Source of the DNA: Desulfobacteraceae bacterium
GTDB taxonomy: Bacteria; Desulfobacterota; Desulfobacteria; Desulfobacterales; JAUWMJ01
DNA: 7,460 nucleotides
Assembly (NCBI GenBank): GCA_030612225.1
Contig: JAUWOH010000136.1
Coordinates: 1 to 7,460 of the forward strand
Direction: 5' to 3'
The notes below the pieces were generated by a model, which worked only from the letters and a program-made list of their open reading frames with translations, was not told the DNA's origin and made no database searches. Positions within the stretch are counted from its first letter, which is position 1. Each line of letters opens with the position of its first letter. The position numbers were made by a program, and so were the translations under genes. Below, in pieces: positions 1 through 5,459 of the stretch.

Positions 1-102
1 TAATAAATTTACTATAGAAAATTCCTAATAAATTTACTATAGAAAATCCTAAATAAATTTACTATAGGAAATCCCTAATAAATTTACTATAATAGGAAGT
101 CC
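1..102. repeat. 25-bp tandem repeat, four copies, reaching the left window edge
   Basis: The 15-bp core AATAAATTTACTATA occurs without mismatch at 2-16, 27-41, 52-66 and 77-91, a period of exactly 25 bp. The 10-bp joints between cores vary slightly (GAAAATTCCT, GAAAATCCTA, GGAAATCCCT), and the array decays after the fourth core (ATAGGAAGTCC). There is no unique spacer between copies, so this is a simple tandem array and not a CRISPR. It may continue to the left of the window. The units are very AT-rich and not coding. Possible roles are a protein-binding array, an iteron-like array or a variable-number repeat; the sequence does not decide between them. Confidence 0.9.
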
Positions 103-161
103 TTAACACCCCGACACTTTGTGCTATCTGTTCTTGGGTGAAATCCTGGTACTAGGCAGAA

Positions 162-192
162 AAAGGTGTAAAAACACAACACCTTTATTTTT
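162..192 (+). terminator. Possible weak intrinsic terminator
   Basis: The arms AAAGGTGT (162-169) and ACACCTTT (179-186) are perfectly complementary around a 9-base loop and are followed by the T-rich stretch ATTTTT (187-192). The stem has only three G-C pairs, so the hairpin is weak. If real, it would end a transcript entering from the left of the window and insulate the livM promoter region. The A-run at 160-164 would give it some activity on the other strand as well. Confidence 0.4.
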
Positions 193-377
193 CCTTGCAA
201 CTATGTGAGGATGCTAAGTGTGAATTTTTTTTCAAAACACTCATCAACCTTCATTTCAGGGCAAATGTTATTTTTTTTTATTCATTTTTTAGAGATTTTA
301 AACCGTTTTGCAACAGTACAATATTTTTCTTTGAAATAATGGAAACCATTTTTGCCCTTATTTTTAGGATGATGGGT

Positions 378-401
378 AAATCATTCAGATATGAATGATT
401 T
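378..401. promoter_or_regulatory. Perfect palindrome, candidate operator
   Basis: Two 10-bp arms, AAATCATTCA (378-387) and TGAATGATTT (392-401), are exact reverse complements around the 4-base centre GATA. The site lies about 140 bp upstream of the livM start and directly upstream of promoter-like boxes. The DNA after it is A-rich, not T-rich, so it does not look like a terminator of the + strand. Perfect symmetry of this size is typical of a binding site for a dimeric helix-turn-helix regulator, for example of the TetR or MarR type. No regulator gene is present in the window, so the binding protein is unknown. Confidence 0.45.
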
Positions 402-407
402 TAAAAA

Positions 408-435
408 ATGATAAAAAACGATTGACTCTTATAAA
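408..435 (+). promoter_or_regulatory. Weak sigma-70-like promoter candidate for livMGF
   Basis: ATGATA (408-413, four of six matches to TTGACA) is followed after 16 bp by TATAAA (430-435, five of six matches to TATAAT). A competing reading uses TTGACT (422-427) with TATTGA (446-451) at 18 bp. The whole region is so AT-rich that such matches are expected by chance. The position just downstream of the 378-401 palindrome and upstream of livM is the main argument in favour. Confidence 0.2.
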
Positions 436-542
436 ATTGATTTTTTATTGATATATTTTTCATTTCATTTCTGCAATTGGTTCAATAATTTATGTCAAAA
501 AAATTCGTTCTTATGAACTAATGATAAGGTGTAAAACCTGGT

Positions 543-2183
543 ATGATCGGCGGTATTTCGGCACTTGCAATTGCGCTTGTTGGAATGGTTGAGTCGTTTA
601 ATAAACGCTATATTGTCGCCGACGTAATCACCATGGGTATCGTCCTCATTCTCGTGGTGACGGTACTGATAGCGTACCACGCGGCTAAGCGAACCGCCGG
701 AACAGGAAACCTTAAAATTTTTTTAAACGCGGTGACAGCGTCGCTGGTGACCAGCGGATTTTTAGCCCTGCTGGTTATGATCGGTCATGTGATCAACATT
801 CGGGCCGTGATGATCAACGCATCTCCGGCACTTTATAAGATACTGACGGCGGGATTCGAAGGTGCCGGGGGCATATTTATCATTCTTCTCGGGGGCCTTA
901 TTTGCGGTATAGTTGCCGGCGCACTCTACCTGATTCCGGAATTTATCCGGCGGGTGACGATTATTTGCGTTTCCAGCGTCCTGATGGTCGGTTTGCTGCA
1001 GGATCTCATTCGACCGGTGCTCGCACCCTGGGGGGTACTATCCGTTATCAGTGACTGGCTGTATACACAAAACGGTCTGAGCATATCCGGATCCATTGCC
1101 ATCGCGGTGATTATCGGAATCATCTATGTCATCTGGGCCAAAAAGGGGGAAGGCGTAAAAAAAGGATACACGCGGCTCCCCGGAGGGACCCAACGTAACA
1201 TCAAGATAGCCTCTTTTTTCATCCTTGCCATTTTTCTGATCGTACTGCCCCACCTTCTCGGTCTGTTTCTAAGCGAAGTCCTTACCATCGTCGGGCTTTT
1301 TATCCTTCTGGGGCTGGGGCTTAATATTGTGGTGGGTTATGCGGGGCTGCTCGATCTTGGATATGTGGCCTTTTTTGCTATCGGCGCGTATACCACGGCG
1401 ATTTTAACTTCTCCTGAACTCGGGTTTTTCAGTCTCACCTTCTGGCAGGCACTTCCCTTCGCGGTCATGTTTGGTATTTTATCGGGTGTCCTTCTTGGTA
1501 TTCCGGTGTTAAAAATGCGGGGAGATTATCTGGCGATCGCCACCCTCGGGTTTGGCGAAATTATCCGTATTCTGGTGCTTTCCGACTTTTTAAAGCCCTG
1601 GCTGGGAGGCGCACAAGGAGTCGGAAGGATTCCCAACCCGGTTATTGCCGGGTACCAGATGGTTGAGCCCCAGCATATCTATTACTTGATTCTGGCCGGA
1701 TGCATGCTGGTCGTGTTTATATCGATACGACTGAGAGATTCCAGGTTGGGACGGGCCTGGATGGCCATGCGGGAGGATGAAGATGTGGCCCAGGCCATGG
1801 GTATTAATCTGGTGGCAACCAAGCTGCTGGCCTTTGCGACCGGTGCGGGTTTTTCAGCCCTGAGCGGCGCCATTTTTGTCACTAAGATCGGCTCGGTTTA
1901 TCCTCACAGTTTTAACGTGATGATCTCCATTAACGTCATTTGTCTGATTATTGTCGGGGGTATCGGCAGTATTCCCGGCGTTATTGTCGGGGCGGCCGCT
2001 CTGGTGGGATTACCCGAGCTTTTGAGAGAATTTGCCGAATACCGGTTCTTGGTATACGGGGCCGCACTTGTGGCGATGATGATTTTACGGCCCGAAGGTT
2101 TGTGGCCGGAAGCGCGGCATAAACTGGAACTTCATAAGGAAGAAAATGACGTGGCGGAAGCAGAAACGGCAACAGCGACCTAG
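543..2183 (+). CDS. livM: Branched-chain amino-acid ABC transporter permease LivM, with long N-terminal membrane extension
   Basis: Inner-membrane permease of the LIV/HAAT class of ABC importers, 546 aa. The canonical LivM part starts near residue 220. It shows LNIVVGYAGLLDLGY (260-274) with the following GAYTTA (281-286), RGDYLAIATLGFGEI (326-340), the cytoplasmic ATPase-coupling loop around GRAWMAMREDEDVAQAMGI (403-421), GGIGSIPGVIVGA (472-484) and the terminal LRPEGLWP (515-522). The first 215 or so residues are extra compared with compact LivM proteins of about 300-350 aa. They contain about five hydrophobic helices (near 28-46, 68-86, 108-131, 138-160 and 183-198) and end in a basic linker. 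ATG 543 is the first start after an in-frame stop at 525-527. AAGGTG (526-531) is an SD-like site at a rather long spacing of 11. livG follows after 20 bp. No livH precedes it. The LivM assignment is firm; the role of the extension is unknown. Confidence 0.95.
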   Translation: MIGGISALAIALVGMVESFNKRYIVADVITMGIVLILVVTVLIAYHAAKRTAGTGNLKIFLNAVTASLVTSGFLALLVMIGHVINIRAVMINASPALYKILTAGFEGAGGIFIILLGGLICGIVAGALYLIPEFIRRVTIICVSSVLMVGLLQDLIRPVLAPWGVLSVISDWLYTQNGLSISGSIAIAVIIGIIYVIWAKKGEGVKKGYTRLPGGTQRNIKIASFFILAIFLIVLPHLLGLFLSEVLTIVGLFILLGLGLNIVVGYAGLLDLGYVAFFAIGAYTTAILTSPELGFFSLTFWQALPFAVMFGILSGVLLGIPVLKMRGDYLAIATLGFGEIIRILVLSDFLKPWLGGAQGVGRIPNPVIAGYQMVEPQHIYYLILAGCMLVVFISIRLRDSRLGRAWMAMREDEDVAQAMGINLVATKLLAFATGAGFSALSGAIFVTKIGSVYPHSFNVMISINVICLIIVGGIGSIPGVIVGAAALVGLPELLREFAEYRFLVYGAALVAMMILRPEGLWPEARHKLELHKEENDVAEAETATAT

Positions 2184-2203
2184 CCCGGTAATGAGGAGAA
2201 TTT

Positions 2204-2983
2204 ATGGCTATTCTCAAAACAGATAAGATGACAAAGCGTTTTGGCGGGCTGGTGGCAGTGAGTTCACTGGATGTCGAGATTAAAGATAACAGCATCCACA
2301 GCATTATCGGTCCCAACGGTGCAGGGAAAACCACATTTTTCAACTGTGTAACAGGGTTTTATCGACCGGATGACGGGGCGATTATTTTTGACAAGCGTTC
2401 CGTGGTCGGTTTGAGTCCGGACCGGATCGTTCACCGGGGAATTTCAAGGACGTATCAGAATATCCGTCTTTTCCCAAACTTAACGGCCATGGAAAACATC
2501 CTGGTCGGGCTCCACAGTCACCTGAAATCAGGGTTTTTCGGGATCGTATTGTCTTTGCCGGCGACCCGCAAGGAAGAAAGTGCAGCGGCCGATGAAGCGC
2601 GCCGTCTTCTCAAGTTTATTAACATGGAAGGCAAGGGCGATTTGATGGCCAAGAATTTTCCCTATGGTGAACAGAGACGACTGGAAATCGCGAGGGCTCT
2701 GGCTTCGAGGCCGAAGCTTTTACTCCTGGATGAGCCGACCGCGGGGATGAACCCGAGTGAAACCCAGGCCATGATGGATTTTATTCAGCACCTCAGAGAT
2801 GAGATCGGAATCACCATCATTTTGATCGAGCACCAGATGCGGGTCGTTATGGGAATCTCCGAAACGGTGACCGTGCTAGATTACGGCAAGAAGATTGCCG
2901 AAGGCACACCGGACGATATTAAAAAAGATCCGACGGTGATCGAGGCTTACCTGGGAAAAGGCAGCGCGGCCGAGGTCCATTGA
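2204..2983 (+). CDS. livG: Branched-chain amino-acid ABC transporter ATP-binding protein LivG
   Basis: Cytoplasmic ATPase subunit, 259 aa, the usual LivG length. It would drive uptake of leucine, isoleucine, valine or related substrates together with LivF and the permeases. Visible motifs are Walker A GPNGAGKT (36-43), the Q-loop glutamine in RTYQNIRLFPNL (Q85), the LivG-type signature YGEQRRLEIARAL (154-166), Walker B LLLLDEPTAG (172-181) with catalytic E177, the D-loop region after MNPSE, and the switch histidine in LIEHQM (H210). The C-terminal IAEGTPDDIKKDPTVIEAYLG is characteristic of LivG. A strong ribosome site, GAGGAG (2193-2198), sits 5 bases before ATG 2204. The gene begins 20 bp after the livM stop, so co-transcription is likely. 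All catalytic residues are intact. Confidence 0.97.
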   Translation: MAILKTDKMTKRFGGLVAVSSLDVEIKDNSIHSIIGPNGAGKTTFFNCVTGFYRPDDGAIIFDKRSVVGLSPDRIVHRGISRTYQNIRLFPNLTAMENILVGLHSHLKSGFFGIVLSLPATRKEESAAADEARRLLKFINMEGKGDLMAKNFPYGEQRRLEIARALASRPKLLLLDEPTAGMNPSETQAMMDFIQHLRDEIGITIILIEHQMRVVMGISETVTVLDYGKKIAEGTPDDIKKDPTVIEAYLGKGSAAEVH

Positions 2984-3051
2984 TCGATGGTGTTGAAGCG
3001 CTTTTTAATCGTCCGGTTTTCGGAACTGTCATTATTTTATTAGCAAACGAC

Positions 3052-3058
3052 GTGAGGT
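3052..3058 (+). promoter_or_regulatory. Ribosome binding site that decides the livF start
   Basis: GTGAGGT lies 9 bases before ATG 3068 but only 3 bases before the in-frame TTG 3062. The spacing therefore favours ATG 3068 over the longer frame opening with TTG. A second in-frame ATG (3074) is also possible. Confidence 0.6.
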
Positions 3059-3067
3059 AAATTGACT

Positions 3068-3781
3068 ATGGCGATGCTTGAAGTTCAAAATGTGCATGCA
3101 TACTACGGAAAGATTCATGCCCTTAAAGATGTTTCCATTCATATTGATAAAGGAGAGATCGTTACCCTAATCGGTGCCAACGGGGCAGGAAAGAGTACGA
3201 CCCTGAGAACCATTAGTGGTCTTTTAAAACCAAGGGAGGGAGCCATTAAACTGAATGGTGAGGATCTGACCAGGTTACAAGCTCACGAAATCGTGACCAA
3301 GGGAATTATACAGGTACCGGAGGGCCGCCGAATATTCGGCCAGTTAAGTGTGAGGGAAAATCTGGACATGGGTGCTTTTACCTGCAGAGACAGCAAACTC
3401 AACGAAGAAAATCTTGACCGTGTTTTTACGCTGTTTCCCCGGTTAAAAGAGAGAACCAGGCAGGTTGCCGGGACATTAAGCGGCGGGGAACAACAGATGC
3501 TGGCCATGGGCCGCGCACTGATGGCCAATCCGGAAATATTATTGCTCGACGAACCTTCCATGGGGCTGGCACCTGTTCTTGTGGACAGTATCTTTGAAAC
3601 GATCCAGCAGTTGCATGCATCCGGCACTACTATTCTTCTGGTCGAACAGAACGCGCGCATGGCCCTGCAGGTGGCCAGTCGGGGATACGTAATTCAAACG
3701 GGTGAGGTGGTGTTGAACGATTCCGCTGACAAGCTCAATGAAAACGAGATGGTCAGAAAGGTCTATATGGGTGAAAGTTAA
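3068..3781 (+). CDS. livF: Branched-chain amino-acid ABC transporter ATP-binding protein LivF
   Basis: Second cytoplasmic ATPase of the LIV importer, 237 aa from ATG 3068 (239 if TTG 3062 were used). The motifs are Walker A GANGAGKST (36-44), LivF-type VPEGRRIFGQLSVRENL (83-99), signature LSGGEQQ (137-143) and Walker B ILLLDEPSMGL (157-167). The switch position reads LLVEQNA, with glutamine instead of the usual histidine; this is the normal state in LivF proteins, not a defect. The ending (GYVIQTGEVVLND, then VRKVYMGE) is typical of the family. The start is about 84 bp after livG, a looser gap than livM-livG, with no clear promoter or terminator in it, so one transcript is likely. A strong terminator follows 45 bp after the stop. 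Confidence 0.96.
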   Translation: MAMLEVQNVHAYYGKIHALKDVSIHIDKGEIVTLIGANGAGKSTTLRTISGLLKPREGAIKLNGEDLTRLQAHEIVTKGIIQVPEGRRIFGQLSVRENLDMGAFTCRDSKLNEENLDRVFTLFPRLKERTRQVAGTLSGGEQQMLAMGRALMANPEILLLDEPSMGLAPVLVDSIFETIQQLHASGTTILLVEQNARMALQVASRGYVIQTGEVVLNDSADKLNENEMVRKVYMGES

Positions 3782-3826
3782 CACTGATGCGCTAAAATAT
3801 ATCGCTGCTTAACGCGGCTCAAATCG

Positions 3827-3858
3827 CCGGCTGCGAGAATTTCAGCAGCCGGTTTTTT
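3827..3858 (+). terminator. Strong intrinsic terminator after livF
   Basis: CCGGCTGC (3827-3834) pairs perfectly with GCAGCCGG (3845-3852) around a 10-base loop and is followed at once by six T (3853-3858). The 8-bp stem has seven G-C pairs. It ends the livMGF transcript and separates it from the oxidoreductase gene downstream. Confidence 0.93.
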
Positions 3859-3936
3859 GTGCTCTGCCGCTTCAGGACTTGATGGAGGGCGGAAATTACG
3901 ATCAGAGATACATGCTTCTCAGTTGAACAATTGAAC

Positions 3937-5184
3937 ATGCATAAGGGCTTCAAAGTTGTGATCATCGGCGGCGGTGTCATAGGTGCCGTCACTGCCTACT
4001 ATCTAAATCAAAAAGGATGGCGGGTGACCATCATTGATAAAGACCGCTTTGGTTATGGGGCTTCCCATGGAAACTGCGGCCTGATAGTGCCTGATCATAT
4101 CCTGCCTCTCAATTCCACCGACAATTTAATTAAAGGCATTGGATGGGTTTTTAAAAAAGATGCACCTCTGTTAATCAAGCCGAGGCTCGATCCGGCTTTG
4201 GCAACATGGTTGATGAAGTTTGCCTTTCACTGCAATCAAAAAGATATCCTGGTGTCCGCCGAAGGTCGGGCAGCCATCATGCAAAGTGCCATTGATCTTT
4301 ACCATGCTTTAATTATCGAAGAATCGTTGGACTGTGGTTGGGAAGTTAAGGGTGCCCTGCATATTTTTAAATCCCGGAAAGACTTTGAAAATTACGGATC
4401 TGCTGATGCACTGAAAAAACATTTCGGTGTCAGCCCAACTTCTTTGGACAGGAAATTGCTTTTAAAACAGGAACCCGCTGTTGGGGATAAAGTAGCAGGA
4501 GCCTGGTTTTCCAGGCATACCGCTCATCTTCGTCCGGACAATTTAATGAAAGAACTAAAACGGGTTCTTGCCCAAAAAGGGGTTAAAATCATTGAGCAGA
4601 CCGAAGTAACCGGCTTCATGGCAAAAAATGACCAGGCTGTTGCAGCCGTTGCCGGACAAGAACATTTTTCGGCAGATCAGTTTGTGGTGGCCACCGGTGC
4701 CTGGGCTCCCCTGTTGAATAGAGCCCTTGGTTGCAGATTGCCCATTCAACCGGGGAAAGGATATTCGGTAACAATGCCGCGACCTCAAAACAGTCCGTCG
4801 ATTCCCTGTTTTTTTCAGGAAACCGGAGTAGTTATAACTCCATGGGAAAGCGATATCAGACTTGGCGGCACCATGGAGTTTGCCGGATTTGATAAAAGCT
4901 TGAACCAGGTGAGGCTCGATGCACTGCTTCATGCGGCACAAGGTTATTTGCGTGATGTGAAATTTGCCGGCATACAGGACGAATGGTGCGGGTGGCGGCC
5001 CATGACCTGTGATGGATTACCCATTATTGATCGATCGCCGCGTCTGGAAAATGTCATGATTGCGGCCGGTCACAATATGCTGGGTCTTACAATGGCGCCG
5101 GGAACCGGAAAGCTGGTTTCCGAAATATTAAGCGGAGAGGCTCCGCATGTGGATCCTTATCCCTACAGGGTATCAAGATTTTGA
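3937..5184 (+). CDS. DadA/HcnC-like FAD-dependent amino-acid (amine) dehydrogenase, DAO family
   Basis: Flavoprotein of the D-amino-acid oxidase fold, 415 aa from ATG 3937, close to the length of D-amino-acid dehydrogenases. Such enzymes oxidise a C-N bond of an amino or imino acid at FAD and pass electrons to a partner or to the respiratory chain. Visible are the dinucleotide-binding VVIIGGGVIGAVTAYYL (7-23), the early DadA-like region GASHGNCGLIVPD (41-53), VVATGAWAPLLN (250-261), LGGTMEF (309-315), WCGWRPMTCDGLPIID (350-365) and the FAD-tail segment GHNMLGLTMAPGTGKLVSE (378-396). There is no signal peptide. An in-frame TTG (3931) lies two codons upstream, and neither start has a good ribosome site; GGAGG at 3884-3888 is too far away. 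The downstream iron-sulfur flavoprotein suggests it is the substrate-oxidising (beta, HcnC-like) subunit of a complex. Substrate is undecided: D-amino acid, glycine, sarcosine, proline and hydroxyproline are all possible. Confidence 0.92.
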   Translation: MHKGFKVVIIGGGVIGAVTAYYLNQKGWRVTIIDKDRFGYGASHGNCGLIVPDHILPLNSTDNLIKGIGWVFKKDAPLLIKPRLDPALATWLMKFAFHCNQKDILVSAEGRAAIMQSAIDLYHALIIEESLDCGWEVKGALHIFKSRKDFENYGSADALKKHFGVSPTSLDRKLLLKQEPAVGDKVAGAWFSRHTAHLRPDNLMKELKRVLAQKGVKIIEQTEVTGFMAKNDQAVAAVAGQEHFSADQFVVATGAWAPLLNRALGCRLPIQPGKGYSVTMPRPQNSPSIPCFFQETGVVITPWESDIRLGGTMEFAGFDKSLNQVRLDALLHAAQGYLRDVKFAGIQDEWCGWRPMTCDGLPIIDRSPRLENVMIAAGHNMLGLTMAPGTGKLVSEILSGEAPHVDPYPYRVSRF

Positions 5185-5195
5185 CGGTTTCATAA

Positions 5196-5328
5196 AAAGC
5201 TATCATCGTTAACAATTATCAATTTTCAATTCACAATTGACAATTATTTGTTTTAAAATTGTATTTGCTAAAATCAAATTGTGAATTGTGAATAGTTAAT
5301 TGCGAATTGTCAATTAAAAACAAGCTTT
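5196..5328. repeat. Long imperfect inverted repeat, MITE-like or hairpin element
   Basis: The gap between the two oxidoreductase genes carries two AT-rich arms. The best-matching core is TTCACAATTGACAATT (5230-5245) against AATTGTGAATTGTGAA (5277-5292), complementary at 15 of 16 positions around a loop of about 31 bases. Pairing continues outward with mismatches (about 28 of 34 positions over the inner arm), and AAAGCT (5196-5201) faces AGCTTT (5323-5328) at the outer ends. Each arm is itself built of short CAATT-type reiterations. There is no open frame inside and no T-run after it on the + strand, so it is not a standard terminator. It may be a small non-autonomous repeat or an RNA hairpin affecting the downstream gene. 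The rest of the 5185-5459 gap holds no clear promoter. Confidence 0.65.
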
Positions 5329-5459
5329 CAAATAACTAAACCATAACCTTTTGATATGATTGACAAGTTATTTACGGTTACAGTGCTGCAAAGAGGCATA
5401 TTATAGCTTTTTACGAGATTATCAAGGTTTGACTGACAAAGTTTAAGGAGTATCATTTA

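Larger units (their letters stand above)
103..542. other. AT-rich intergenic region upstream of livM, no gene seen
   Basis: About 440 bases without a credible gene. The only longish open frame (195-398) translates to a phenylalanine-rich string produced by T-runs, and has no ribosome site or recognisable domain. Positions 103-160 are visibly richer in G and C than the rest and may be the tail of something upstream, but no identity can be given. The region also holds a terminator-like hairpin (162-192), an operator-like palindrome (378-401) and weak promoter-like boxes just upstream of livM. An 11-mer, AAGGTGTAAAA, occurs both at 163-173 in the hairpin and at 526-536, where it supplies the ribosome site of livM. 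Confidence 0.7.

Noticed and set aside
1..102. CRISPR array
   Set aside because: The 25-bp units abut directly with no unique spacers, and no cas gene is present.
195..398. 67-codon open frame upstream of livM
   Set aside because: It needs a TTG start, has no ribosome site, and its phenylalanine-rich product simply reflects T-runs in AT-rich intergenic DNA.
492..521. Nine-codon leader-like frame MSKKFVLMN just before livM
   Set aside because: It contains V and L codons and ends shortly before the livM ribosome site, but has no run of regulatory codons, no clear ribosome site, and no attenuator or terminator after it. Probably chance.
145..543. Shared words AAGGTGTAAAA (163, 526) and CCTGGTA (145, 537) as traces of a duplication
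   Set aside because: The words are short, occur in different order and the flanks do not align, so chance is the simpler explanation.
2987..3043. 18-codon frame MVLKRFLIVRFSELSLFY between livG and livF
   Set aside because: No suitable ribosome site and no recognisable feature; too short to distinguish from chance.
3062..3067. TTG start for livF
   Set aside because: The GTGAGGT ribosome site is only 3 bases away from TTG 3062 but 9 from ATG 3068, so the ATG is preferred.
3650..3661. Missing switch histidine in LivF (glutamine instead)
   Set aside because: VEQN at this place is the normal LivF family pattern, not a loss of function.
3884..3900. Upstream non-ATG start for the DAO gene behind GGAGG 3884-3888
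   Set aside because: It would require initiation at ATT 3895 and add residues before the FAD-binding strand that the family does not need.
5360..5404. Promoter TTGACA (5360-5365) with TATTAT (5399-5404) before the iron-sulfur gene
   Set aside because: The spacing of 33 bp is far too long for a sigma-70 promoter, and no -10 box lies at 16-18 bp.
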